From: Mycolicibacterium pyrenivorans
Lineage (GTDB): Bacteria; Actinomycetota; Actinomycetes; Mycobacteriales; Mycobacteriaceae
Reading direction: 5' to 3'
Assembly: GCF_025821625.1 (NCBI RefSeq)
Contig: NZ_JACKSH010000054.1
Location: 1-64,000 of the forward strand
Length of the DNA: 64,000 bases
Made by a program: the position numbers and the translations under genes. Below, in pieces: positions 35,432 to 44,167 of this stretch (position 1 is its first letter; each line of letters opens with the position of its first letter). The notes under the pieces are model-generated. The model searched no databases. It saw only the letters and a program-made list of their open reading frames with translations, and was not told the DNA's origin.

Positions 35432-37243
35432 ATGAACCGGGAAGCAGGCCTGGTCGCCGCCGGCACGGCCGAGATGAACATCGAGGACTACCTCGATCGC
35501 GATGGCGGCATCGCGATACCCGACGGTCTCACGCTGACCTCGTTCCTGGACCGCAACATCGCCGAACTCGGTGACGGCCCTGCCTATCGCTACCTCGACT
35601 TCGATCGGGAGTGCGCCGTCGAGCTCAGCTGGAGACAGATGGGGGAACGGCTGCGGGCGGTCGGTGCGCGCCTTCAGCAGGTCACCCGGCCCGGAGACCG
35701 GGTGGCGATCCTGACACCGCAGGGCGTCGATTACGTCGTCGGGTTCTTCGCCGCCGTTCAGGCGGGCGCGATCGCGGTGCCGCTGTTCGCGCCCGAACTG
35801 CCCGGCCACGCCGAGCGGCTCGAAGCGGTACTCGCCGACGCCCGCCCCACGGTCGTGCTGACGACGACGGCCGCCGCCCCGCCCGTCCGCGAGTTCCTGC
35901 GCACCCTTCCCCGTGACCGTCGACCACGCATGATCGCCGTCGACGCGGTGCCCGACGCCATCGGCGCGGGATTCGTCCCCGCGCAGCTGCGCACCGACGC
36001 CGTCGCCTACCTGCAGTACACATCCGGATCCACCCGCACTCCCGCCGGCGTGGAGATCACCCACCGGTCGGCGTGCACCAACGTCGTGCAGATGATCCTG
36101 TCGGTCGGCCTGGACTCCAACATCCGTAGCGTGAGCTGGTTGCCGTTGTTCCACGACATGGGCCTGCTGATGATCATGTTCCCGGCGCTGGCCGGTGGTC
36201 ACATCACGTTGATGTCGCCGCTGGCGTTCGTGCGCCGCCCGTACCGCTGGATCAAGGAGCTGGGCGATTCCGACCTGCGGACGTTCGCCGCCGCACCCAA
36301 CTTCGCATTCGAGCTGGCGGCCCAGCGTGGTCGACCACCCGCCGGGGAGGCGCTCGATCTCACCAACGTGGCCGGTCTGATCAACGGTTCGGAGCCGGTG
36401 AGCATCACCTCCGTCGAGAAGTTCACGGCCGCGTTCGCGCCCTACGGGTTGAACCCGGCCGCCATCAAGCCGTCCTATGGGATGGCGGAGGCGACGCTGT
36501 TCGTCTCCACCACCGCCCACGACGCCCTGCCGGAGGCGATCCACCTCGACCGGGACGAGCTCAGCGCGGGACGGGCGGTCCGGGTGGCCGCCGACCACCC
36601 GAACGCGGTGGCCCAGGTCTCGTGCGGCAAGGTCTCGCGCAGCCAGTGGGCGGTCATCGTCGACACCGCAACCGATGCCGAACTGCCCGACGGTCGCGTC
36701 GGCGAGATCTGGTTGCACGGCGACAACATCGGCCACGGCTACTGGGGACGCCCGAACGACACCGAGCTGACGTTCCGGAACAAGGTGCAGTCGCGCCTGC
36801 TGCACGGCAGCCACGCCGAGGGAAGCCCCGAGAGCGCGCTGTGGATGCGTACCGGTGACCTCGGTGTGTATCTCGACGGCGAGCTGTACATCACCGGGCG
36901 GATCAAGGACCTCATCATCGTCGACGGACGCAATCATTACCCGCAGGATGTCGAGGCGACTGTCGCCGAGGCCTCCAAGGCCGTTCGGGCAGGATACGTC
37001 GCGGCCTTCTCGGTGCCCGGTGACGGGCGCGAAGAAGTGGTCGTCGTCGCCGAACGCGCCATGGGCGCAGGTCGCGCCGAGGCCGCACCGATCCAGGAGG
37101 CGATCCGCGCCGCGGTGTCACGCAGCCACGCGTTGCCCATCGCTGACGTGAAACTCGTTGCCGCGGGGGCGATTCCCCGAACAACGAGCGGAAAGTTGGC
37201 GCGCCGGGCGTGCCGCGCGAAGTACCTCGACGGCACGCTCTGA
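35432..37243 (+). CDS. Fatty-acyl-AMP ligase (FadD32-like FAAL)
   Basis: 603 residues, an ANL adenylating enzyme. It activates a fatty acid to acyl-AMP for transfer to an acyl carrier protein rather than to CoA. The ATP motif is YLQYTSGSTRTPAGVEITH. The C-terminal segment with HAEGSPESALWMRTGDLG, ITGRIKDLIIVDGRNHYPQD and the final lysine region TTSGKLARR is typical of FAALs. FAALs normally sit beside a PKS or NRPS; none is near here, only a CYTH-CHAD gene upstream and an enoyl-CoA hydratase 48 bases downstream. The partner carrier protein is therefore unknown. Confidence 0.9.
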   Translation: MNREAGLVAAGTAEMNIEDYLDRDGGIAIPDGLTLTSFLDRNIAELGDGPAYRYLDFDRECAVELSWRQMGERLRAVGARLQQVTRPGDRVAILTPQGVDYVVGFFAAVQAGAIAVPLFAPELPGHAERLEAVLADARPTVVLTTTAAAPPVREFLRTLPRDRRPRMIAVDAVPDAIGAGFVPAQLRTDAVAYLQYTSGSTRTPAGVEITHRSACTNVVQMILSVGLDSNIRSVSWLPLFHDMGLLMIMFPALAGGHITLMSPLAFVRRPYRWIKELGDSDLRTFAAAPNFAFELAAQRGRPPAGEALDLTNVAGLINGSEPVSITSVEKFTAAFAPYGLNPAAIKPSYGMAEATLFVSTTAHDALPEAIHLDRDELSAGRAVRVAADHPNAVAQVSCGKVSRSQWAVIVDTATDAELPDGRVGEIWLHGDNIGHGYWGRPNDTELTFRNKVQSRLLHGSHAEGSPESALWMRTGDLGVYLDGELYITGRIKDLIIVDGRNHYPQDVEATVAEASKAVRAGYVAAFSVPGDGREEVVVVAERAMGAGRAEAAPIQEAIRAAVSRSHALPIADVKLVAAGAIPRTTSGKLARRACRAKYLDGTL

Positions 37244-37278
37244 ACCCCGGCGGTCGCCGGGGGCCGGCACCGCGCCGA

Positions 37279-37284
37279 TACAGT
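37279..37284 (+). promoter_or_regulatory. Candidate -10 of a leaderless promoter before the enoyl-CoA hydratase gene
   Basis: TACAGT ends seven bases before the GTG at 37292. The only purine-rich stretch (GGAG) is one base from the start codon and too close to act as a ribosome site. Confidence 0.4.
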
Positions 37285-37291
37285 CCGGAGT

Positions 37292-38074
37292 GTGACCGAA
37301 TACCAGACCATCATCGTCGAGCAGTCCGGCGCCGTCGCCCGGATCACGCTGAACCGGCCCGATGCCGCAAACGGCATGAACGACACCATGACTCGGGAAC
37401 TCGCTGACGCCGCGACGCAGTGTGACACCGCCGCGACGAAGGTCGTGGTGCTCACCGGGGCCGGGCGGTTCTTCTGCGCAGGCGGGGACCTGAAGGCGAT
37501 GGCGGCGTCCCCGCTCGGACCGGGGCCGTTCGTCAAGGGGATCGCCGACGACCTCCACCGGGCGATCTCGACGTTCGCCCGGATGGACGCTGTGCTCATC
37601 ACCGCGGTCAACGGCACCGCCGCCGGCGCGGGATTCTCCCTGGCGGCCGGCGGCGACCTGGTGGTCGCGGCCTCCTCGGCCTCTTTCACGATGGCCTACA
37701 CGAAGGCCGGTCTGAGCCCGGACGGAAGCGCCTCCTACTACCTGCCCCGGCTCATCGGGGTGGGGCGCACCCAGGATCTGATGCTGACGAACCGTCGTCT
37801 CACCGCAGCCGAGGCGCTGGAGTGGGGCTTGGTCAACTACGTCGTCGACGACGCCGACCTCGGCGCTTTCACCGACAAGCTGGCCACCGATCTGGCGGCC
37901 GGCGCCGCAGGATCACACGCTGCGGTCAAGAAACTCCTGCTCGCGACGTTCGACAACGGCATCGAGACGCAGATGGAACTCGAGGGACGGCTCATCGCCG
38001 CCAACGCCGACGGCCGCGACGGCCGCGAAGGCATCGACGCGTTCCTGGCGAAGCGGGCGCCCGACTTCGCTTAG
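37292..38074 (+). CDS. Enoyl-CoA hydratase/isomerase family protein
   Basis: 260 residues, a crotonase fold. The two oxyanion-hole segments are FFCAGGDLKAMA and NGTAAGAGFSLAAGGDLVVAA. The catalytic loop reads KAGLSPDGSASYYLPRLIG, lacking the second glutamate of true hydratases, so an isomerase or other crotonase reaction is possible. It lies just after the fatty-acyl-AMP ligase and could act on related acyl chains. It converges with panB, with only four bases between stop codons. Confidence 0.88.
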   Translation: MTEYQTIIVEQSGAVARITLNRPDAANGMNDTMTRELADAATQCDTAATKVVVLTGAGRFFCAGGDLKAMAASPLGPGPFVKGIADDLHRAISTFARMDAVLITAVNGTAAGAGFSLAAGGDLVVAASSASFTMAYTKAGLSPDGSASYYLPRLIGVGRTQDLMLTNRRLTAAEALEWGLVNYVVDDADLGAFTDKLATDLAAGAAGSHAAVKKLLLATFDNGIETQMELEGRLIAANADGRDGREGIDAFLAKRAPDFA

Positions 38075-38078
38075 ACGC

Positions 38079-38942
38079 TCAGAAGGAGTGCTCCTCGGCG
38101 GGGAAGGCGCCGGTGGCGACCTCCTGGGCGTACTGGGTTGCGGCGCGGCGCAGTTCGTCGCCGACAGCGCCGAAACGCTTGACGAACTTGGCGGTCCGGC
38201 CCGCGGTGAGGCCGGCCATGTCCTGCCATACGAGCACCTGGGCGTCGCAGTTCGGTCCCGCGCCGATGCCCACGGTGGGAATGGTCAGCTTGCCGGTGAT
38301 CTGGGTGGCCAGCTCGGCGGGCACCATCTCCATGACGACGGCGAAGGCGCCGGCCTCCTGGACCGCGATCGCGTCGTGAATCGTCTGCTCGGCGGCGTCG
38401 CCGCGACCCTGGACGCGGAACCCGCCCAGGCCGTTGACGCTCTGCGGGGTGAAGCCGATGTGTGCCATCACCGGGATGCCGGCGGCGCTCACCGCGGCGA
38501 TCTGCTCGGCCACGCGCTCACCACCCTCGAGCTTCACCGCATGCGCGCCGGTCTCCTTCAGGAACCGCGTCGCGGTCGCCAGCGCCTGCTGTGGGCCGGC
38601 CTCATAGCTGCCGAACGGCAGGTCGGCCACCACCAGCGCATGCGGCGCCCCGCGAACCACGCCGCGCGCCAGCGGGATCAGTTCGTCGATGGTCACCGGC
38701 ACCGTGGTGTCGTAGCCGTAGACCACGTTGGCGGCCGAATCGCCGACCAGAAGCACCGGGATCTGCGCCTCGTCGAACACCGAGGCCGTCGAATAGTCGT
38801 AGGCCGTCAGCATGGCCCACTTGTGGCCCTCGGCCTTCCACTTGTGCAGGTGGTGCGTGCGGACCTTGATTCGCGGTTTCGACCCCGCTTCGGAAGCGGA
38901 GTGCGAATCGGCGGCAGCACCGTAGACGGTCTGTTCGGACAT
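38079..38942 (-). CDS. panB: 3-Methyl-2-oxobutanoate hydroxymethyltransferase PanB
   Basis: 287 residues. It transfers a hydroxymethyl group from methylenetetrahydrofolate to alpha-ketoisovalerate, giving ketopantoate for pantothenate and CoA. Typical stretches are [28 protein letters not shown] (metal-binding Asp), [10 protein letters not shown] and [12 protein letters not shown] with the catalytic glutamate. Two adjacent ATG codons are present; the second, at 38942, has GAGGGG six bases upstream and matches the mycobacterial MSEQT start. Divergent from the acyltransferase gene. Confidence 0.96.
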   Translation of the reverse strand: MSEQTVYGAAADSHSASEAGSKPRIKVRTHHLHKWKAEGHKWAMLTAYDYSTASVFDEAQIPVLLVGDSAANVVYGYDTTVPVTIDELIPLARGVVRGAPHALVVADLPFGSYEAGPQQALATATRFLKETGAHAVKLEGGERVAEQIAAVSAAGIPVMAHIGFTPQSVNGLGGFRVQGRGDAAEQTIHDAIAVQEAGAFAVVMEMVPAELATQITGKLTIPTVGIGAGPNCDAQVLVWQDMAGLTAGRTAKFVKRFGAVGDELRRAATQYAQEVATGAFPAEEHSF

Positions 38943-39090
38943 CATTGTCCCCTCGTCGGGTGAGTCGTTTCGAAATCCTCGAGGCCGAATCGGTCCCCGG
39001 GTTTTCGCTGACACGACAAGTCTGCCACCACCCATTGAGAAGTTGAACAGGGCGTTGAGTGGATTTGCTCACACCCGCCCGTCCCACGCC

Positions 39091-39096
39091 TAACAT
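39091..39096 (+). promoter_or_regulatory. Candidate -10 of a leaderless promoter before the WS/DGAT gene
   Basis: TAACAT ends seven bases before the ATG at 39104, with no Shine-Dalgarno sequence. Confidence 0.45.
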
Positions 39097-39103
39097 CGGC
39101 CAC

Positions 39104-40492
39104 ATGCAAAGGCTCAGCGGGCTCGACGCCAGCTTCCTGTACCTAGAAACCGCCGCGCAGCCTCTGCACGTGTGCTCGATCCTGGAACTCGACACGTCGA
39201 CGATGCCGGGCGGCTACACGTTCGACCGGCTCCGCGACGGCCTGGAGCTGCGGATCAAGGCGATGCCCGAATTCCGGGAGAAGCTCGCCGACAACCGCTT
39301 CAACCTGGACCACCCCGTGTGGGTCGAGGACAAGGACTTCGACGTCGACCGCCATCTGCACCGCATCGGGCTGCCGTCGCCGGGCGGACGCAGCGAGCTT
39401 GCCCAGATCTGCGGCCACATCGCGTCGCTGCCACTGGACCGCACCCGCCCGCTGTGGGAGATGTGGGTGATCGAGAACGTCGGCGGCACGGACGCCCACG
39501 ACGGCGGCCGCATCGCCGTGATGACGAAGGTCCACCATGCCAGCGTCGACGGCGTGACCGGGGCGAACCTGATGTCCCAGCTGTGTTCGACCGAGCCCGA
39601 CGCGCCGCCGCCGGACCCGGTCGACGGACCGGGCGGCGGCAGCGACCTCGAGATCGCGATCAGCGGCGCGATGAGGTTCGCGACGCGGCCGCTGAAATTC
39701 GCCAACGTGGTGCCGCTGACCCTCTCGACCGTCATCGACACCGCCAAGCGGGTGCGCAGCGGAACCACGATGGCCGCGCCGTTCGCCGCGCCGAAGACCG
39801 CGTTCAACACCAACGTCACCGGACACCGCAACATCGCGTTCGTCCAACTCGACCTCGACGACATCAAGAAGGTGAAGAACCACTTCGGGGTCAAGCTCAA
39901 CGACGTGGTGATGGCGCTCGTGGCAGGCGTGCTGCGCAAGTTCCTGCTCGACCGTGGTGAACTGCCGGAGAACAGCCTGGTGGCCATGGTCCCGGTGTCG
40001 GTGCACGACAAGTCCGATCGGCCCGGACGCAATCAGGTGTCGGGCATGTTCTCCCGGCTGGAGACCAGCATCGAGGACCCCGCCGAACGGCTCAAGGCGA
40101 TCGCGGATGCGAATTCCGTTTCCAAGCAACACAGTTCGGCCATCGGTGCCACGTTGCTGCAGGACTGGACGCAGTTCGCCGCACCCGCCGTGTTCGGTGT
40201 CGCGATGCGCGTCTACGCCAGCAGCAGGCTCAGCGGCGCCCGGCCCGTGCACAATCTCGTACTCTCCAACGTCCCCGGCCCGCAGATGCCGCTCTACATG
40301 TTGGGCTGCGAGGTCGAGGCGATGTACCCGCTGGGACCGATCTTCCACGGCTCGGGCCTGAACATCACCGTGATGTCTCTCAACGGCAAGCTCGACGTCG
40401 GGATCGTGTCGTGCCCTGAGCTGTTGCCCGACCTGTGGGATATGGCCGACGCGTTCCAGGCGGCCCTCGAGGAACTGCTCGCCGCGGGCTGA
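39104..40492 (+). CDS. Wax ester synthase / diacylglycerol acyltransferase (WS/DGAT) family protein
   Basis: 462 residues. The catalytic HHxxxDG motif is His144-His145...Asp149-Gly150 in TKVHHASVDGVTG, and the C-terminal conserved blocks VPVSVHD, NQVSGMF and NVPGPQMPLYMLGC are present. The family makes triacylglycerol or wax esters from acyl-CoA at the membrane. Mycobacteria carry many paralogues (Tgs), so the chain and acceptor are not assigned. The ATG at 39104 is preferred over a 15-residue longer reading because the family begins with this MxRLSGLDASFLYLE motif. Confidence 0.92.
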   Translation: MQRLSGLDASFLYLETAAQPLHVCSILELDTSTMPGGYTFDRLRDGLELRIKAMPEFREKLADNRFNLDHPVWVEDKDFDVDRHLHRIGLPSPGGRSELAQICGHIASLPLDRTRPLWEMWVIENVGGTDAHDGGRIAVMTKVHHASVDGVTGANLMSQLCSTEPDAPPPDPVDGPGGGSDLEIAISGAMRFATRPLKFANVVPLTLSTVIDTAKRVRSGTTMAAPFAAPKTAFNTNVTGHRNIAFVQLDLDDIKKVKNHFGVKLNDVVMALVAGVLRKFLLDRGELPENSLVAMVPVSVHDKSDRPGRNQVSGMFSRLETSIEDPAERLKAIADANSVSKQHSSAIGATLLQDWTQFAAPAVFGVAMRVYASSRLSGARPVHNLVLSNVPGPQMPLYMLGCEVEAMYPLGPIFHGSGLNITVMSLNGKLDVGIVSCPELLPDLWDMADAFQAALEELLAAG

Positions 40493-40551
40493 GAGGCTCG
40501 CGACAGCCGCCTCGCCAGCGTTGATGCGGCTCCATGGCAGCATGTGGAGCC

Positions 40552-42084
40552 ATGAAGCTCAAGACGGGGGTCGTGCGATCCGCCGTACTCCTCACTTTCG
40601 CGCTGTTCCTGGTCGCCGGTTGCAGCAAAGTGGTGGAGGGGCGGGCGCTGATCTCGGTGCCGAGGCCGGGTTCGCCGGTCCAGTGGGCGCCCTGTGAAGC
40701 GGGCCCGTCCGATCAGCCGCGCCTGCTGCGCGGCGCCGAATGCGGACTGTTGTCGGTGCCCGTCGACTGGGACAACGCAGACAGCCCCGAAGGTGGCGTG
40801 GCCCAGATCGCCATGATCCGGTTCAAGGCCAGCGGTGACAAGATCGGCTCGCTGGTCATCAACCCCGGCGGGCCGGGAGAATCGGGAGTGCAGGCCGCAG
40901 CTCAGATGGCCACCACGATCCCACCTGCGGTGCGCGAGCGATTCGATCTGGTCGGCTTCGACCCGCGCGGGGTCGCGAACTCGACACCGACCCTGTGGTG
41001 CAACAGCGACGCCGACAACGACCGGCTCCGCGCGGACAACGTCGTGGAGTACACCCCCGAGGGCGTGGCCCACATCGAGAACCAGACCAAGGAGTTCGTC
41101 CAGCGCTGCGTGGACAAGATGGGCAAGGAGTTCCTGGCCAACATCGGAACCGCCAGTGTGGTCAAGGATCTCGACGCGATTCGCACCGCGCTCGGCGACG
41201 ACAAGCTGACCTATCTCGGCTACTCCTACGGCACCCGCATCGGCGCCGGCTACGCCGAGACCTACCCCGAGCATGTGCGAGCGATGATCCTCGACGGCGC
41301 GATCGACCCCAACGCCGACCCGGTCGAGGCCGACATCCGCCAGGCCGCGGCGTTCCAGCAGGCGTTCGACGACTACGCCGCCGACTGCGCCAACGACGCC
41401 ACCTGCCCGTTGGGAACCGACCCGGTCAAGGCCGTCGAGGAATACCGCTCCATGGTCGCGCCGCTGGTCGACAAGCCGGCCGAGACCGACGATCCGCGCG
41501 GCCTGAGCTACAACGACGCGATCGTGGGAACCGTCCTGCCGCTGTACTCGCCGAACCTGTGGCGGCACCTGACACAGGCCCTCAGCGAGATCAAGGAGGG
41601 CAGGGGCGACACCATGCTCACGCTCGCCGACCTGTACATGGGCCGCAACGCCGAAGGGCACTACACCAACGCGACCGATGCGCGGGTGGCCGTCAACTGC
41701 GTGGACAAACCGGCGATCACCGACCGGGCCACGCTCGTCGAGCAGGACCGCCGCATCCGCGAGGCCGCGCCGTTCATGAGCTACGGCGAATTCACCGGGT
41801 TCGCGCCGATGTCGACATGCGGGTTCTGGCCGGTGCCGCCCACCAGCAGTCCGCACGAGATCAAGGTCGCCGGGCTGCCGCCGGTGCTGGTGGTGTCCAC
41901 CACCAATGACCCCGCCACCCCGTATGAGGCCGGTGTCGATCTGGCCGAGCAACTGGGCGGCACGCTGGTCACGTTCGAGGGCACCCAGCACACCGTCGTC
42001 TTCCACGGCAGCCCGTGCATCGACGACATCGCCGCGCGCTACCTCATCGACGTGGCCGTCCCACCCGCCGACACCCGATGCTGA
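40552..42084 (+). CDS. caeA: CaeA/Hip1-type serine hydrolase lipoprotein
   Basis: 510 residues. A signal peptide ends in LVAGC with lipidated Cys24. The alpha/beta-hydrolase carries the oxyanion loop NPGGPGESG, nucleophile elbow LGYSYGT, acid in STTNDPATPY, and catalytic His in EGTQHTVVFHG. The C-terminal TAP-like domain is cysteine-rich. The M. tuberculosis orthologue (Rv2224c) is a cell-wall protease/esterase that cleaves GroEL2 and influences host responses. A short GNAT gene overlaps its 3' end by seven bases, and a second paralogue lies about 0.5 kb on. Confidence 0.92.
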   Translation: MKLKTGVVRSAVLLTFALFLVAGCSKVVEGRALISVPRPGSPVQWAPCEAGPSDQPRLLRGAECGLLSVPVDWDNADSPEGGVAQIAMIRFKASGDKIGSLVINPGGPGESGVQAAAQMATTIPPAVRERFDLVGFDPRGVANSTPTLWCNSDADNDRLRADNVVEYTPEGVAHIENQTKEFVQRCVDKMGKEFLANIGTASVVKDLDAIRTALGDDKLTYLGYSYGTRIGAGYAETYPEHVRAMILDGAIDPNADPVEADIRQAAAFQQAFDDYAADCANDATCPLGTDPVKAVEEYRSMVAPLVDKPAETDDPRGLSYNDAIVGTVLPLYSPNLWRHLTQALSEIKEGRGDTMLTLADLYMGRNAEGHYTNATDARVAVNCVDKPAITDRATLVEQDRRIREAAPFMSYGEFTGFAPMSTCGFWPVPPTSSPHEIKVAGLPPVLVVSTTNDPATPYEAGVDLAEQLGGTLVTFEGTQHTVVFHGSPCIDDIAARYLIDVAVPPADTRC

Positions 42085-42533
42085 CCGTCTCCGTGGTCGA
42101 AGAGGCCGATCTGCCCGAACTGATGCCGATGCTGCGCAGCTACTGCGATTTCTATCGGGTCGACCCGTCCGACGAGAAGCTCGACGCACTGTCGCGCGCG
42201 CTGCTCGCCAACCCCGAGGAGGGGGTTCAGCTCATCGCCAGGGATCAGGTTGGAACCGCTGTTATACCTGTGGGGTTCGCGACGATCTACTGGACATGGC
42301 AGACCTTGTACGCCGCGCGCGTCGGCGTGCTCAACGACCTCTACGTCACCCCGCAGTCGCGGGGGACCGGCACCGGGCGGGCTCTCATCGCGCGCTGCCT
42401 GCAGATGTGCCACGACCGCGGCGCGGAGAAGCTGGTGTGGGAAACCGCGCCGGACAACGTCACGGCGCAACGGCTTTACGACGGCATCGGCGCCGAGAAG
42501 TCGACCTGGTTCACCTACGAACTCGACGCCTGA
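42078..42533 (+). CDS. GNAT-family N-acetyltransferase
   Basis: 151 residues with the GNAT acetyl-CoA site in NDLYVTPQSRGTGTGRALIARC (R/QxxGxG/A) and the closing segment KLVWETAPDNVTAQRLYDGIGAEKSTWFTYEL. The substrate (small amine or protein N-terminus) cannot be told. Its ATG overlaps the end of caeA by seven bases, so it is translationally coupled. In M. tuberculosis, as I recall, the two caeA-type genes are adjacent without this gene. Confidence 0.86.
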   Translation: MLTVSVVEEADLPELMPMLRSYCDFYRVDPSDEKLDALSRALLANPEEGVQLIARDQVGTAVIPVGFATIYWTWQTLYAARVGVLNDLYVTPQSRGTGTGRALIARCLQMCHDRGAEKLVWETAPDNVTAQRLYDGIGAEKSTWFTYELDA

Positions 42534-42601
42534 TAACAGCCAGGTCACCTTTGGGCCCCTGGGGCAGACCGGCCCCCCGGTGGCGTGCCACGATTGCTGC
42601 C

Positions 42602-44122
42602 ATGCGGCGGCTGGGACGACTTAGTGCGGCACTGGTCGTGGCAACCTCCGCGGCGGCCGTCCTGACGCCCGCCGCGGTGGCGGCACCGCCGACCCAGACC
42701 GACGCTCCGTACTCCACTGCGCCCGTGTGGAGTTCGTGTGCGCAGTTCGTCGACGACACCTCGCGTCTTCCGACCGCGCAGTGCGGCACCGTCGCGGTTC
42801 CGGTCGACTACACGAAACCGCAAGGCGCGCAAGCACAGTTGGCGATCATCAAGGTGCCCGCCACCGGTCCCCGCATCGGGATGCTCGTCGTCAACCCCGG
42901 CGGACCCGGTGCGTCGGCGGTCGACACCGTGGCGGGCATGGGAGCCGCGTTGGCGGGAAGCCCCATCGCGCAGCGCTTCGACCTCGTCGGCATCGATCCG
43001 CGGGGCGTGGGGCATTCGACGCCGGAGCTGCGGTGCCGCACCGACGCCGAGTTCGACGCCTACCGCGCCGAGCCGATGGTCGACTACAGCCCTGCGGGAG
43101 TGGCCGACATCGAGCGCCTCCGCCGTGAACTCGCCACGCAGTGCCTGGACCGGATGGGCGCCGAATTCCTGGCGAACGTCGGAACGGCGGAGGCCGCCCG
43201 CGACATGGACGTGGTGCGGGCGGCGTTGGGCGAGGAGCAGATCAACTACCTCGGCTTCTCCTACGGCACCCAACTCGGCGCCGCATACGCCGCGCGCTAC
43301 CCGGATCGGGTGCGTGCGATGGTTCTCGACGGCCCCGTCGACCCGAGCCTGGACCCGATCACCGAGAGCGTCAACCAGGTGGGCAGCTTCCAGCGAGCGT
43401 TCGACAAGTACGCCGCCGACTGCGCCCAGTCGTCGGCATGCCCGCTGGGCACCGACCCCGCGCAATTCGTCACCCGCTACCACCAACTCGTCGATCCACT
43501 GGTCGGTCGCCCCGCCCCGACCTCCGACCCCCGGGGCCTCAGCTACCAGGATGCGATCACCGGCACCGCGAGCGCGCTCTACTCGCCGCGGTACTGGACG
43601 TACCTGACCAGCGGCTTGCTCGGGCTGCAGCGCGGCACCGACCCGATCGACCTGCTGCTGCTCGCCGACGACTACCAGCAGCGCGACCGGGACGGGCACT
43701 ACAAGAACCGCAGGGACGCCTTCACCGCCATCCGCTGCCTCGATGCGGTTTATCCGACCGACCCCGCGGCGTGGGCCGACGCCGACCGGCGGGTCCGGGA
43801 CGCGGCGCCGTTCCTGTCCTACGGTGCGTTCACCGGTTTCGCTCCGCGCGACGTCTGCGCGATGTGGCCGGTGCCGCCGACGTCGACGGCTGCGCCCGCC
43901 GTCTCGCCGGGACCCGGGAAGGTGATCGTCGTGGCCACCACGGGGGACCCGGCGACGCCCTACGAGGCCGGCGCCGTCCTGGCCCGCCAGATGGACGCGT
44001 CGTTGGTCACCTTCGTCGGCAACCAGCACACGGTGGTGTTCAACGGCGACGCCTGCGTGGACACCACGGTCCTCGACTTCCTCATCGACTCGGTCGTACC
44101 CCCCGACGGATTGCGCTGCTAG
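42602..44122 (+). CDS. Secreted TAP-like serine hydrolase, CaeA paralogue
   Basis: 506 residues, strongly similar in layout to the caeA product. The N-terminus has a Sec signal with cleavage expected after AAVAA (about residue 27), and no lipobox. Active-site segments are NPGGPGASA, LGFSYGTQLG, ATTGDPATPY and GNQHTVVFNG. It corresponds to Rv2223c. It may process peptides or esters in the cell envelope. No Shine-Dalgarno sequence is seen; CACGAT seven bases upstream is a near-match to a leaderless -10. Confidence 0.9.
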   Translation: MRRLGRLSAALVVATSAAAVLTPAAVAAPPTQTDAPYSTAPVWSSCAQFVDDTSRLPTAQCGTVAVPVDYTKPQGAQAQLAIIKVPATGPRIGMLVVNPGGPGASAVDTVAGMGAALAGSPIAQRFDLVGIDPRGVGHSTPELRCRTDAEFDAYRAEPMVDYSPAGVADIERLRRELATQCLDRMGAEFLANVGTAEAARDMDVVRAALGEEQINYLGFSYGTQLGAAYAARYPDRVRAMVLDGPVDPSLDPITESVNQVGSFQRAFDKYAADCAQSSACPLGTDPAQFVTRYHQLVDPLVGRPAPTSDPRGLSYQDAITGTASALYSPRYWTYLTSGLLGLQRGTDPIDLLLLADDYQQRDRDGHYKNRRDAFTAIRCLDAVYPTDPAAWADADRRVRDAAPFLSYGAFTGFAPRDVCAMWPVPPTSTAAPAVSPGPGKVIVVATTGDPATPYEAGAVLARQMDASLVTFVGNQHTVVFNGDACVDTTVLDFLIDSVVPPDGLRC

Positions 44123-44129
44123 CAGCGCC

Positions 44130-44161
44130 GTAACACAGAATTAACAGCTGGAACCTACGCT
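44130..44161 (+). promoter_or_regulatory. glnA2 promoter with GlnR-like half box
   Basis: TACGCT (44156-44161) ends six bases before the ATG at 44168, a leaderless -10. GTAAC-N6-TTAAC at 44130-44145 fits one GlnR box (gTnAC-N6-GnAAC type) and would overlap the -35 region. Confidence 0.4.
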
Positions 44162-44167
44162 TCGGGC

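Noticed and set aside
34931..36937. 668-codon open frame on the minus strand overlapping the CYTH-CHAD and FAAL genes
   Set aside because: It spans two well-supported genes and the promoter region between them. Its composition is that of a third-position GC shadow.
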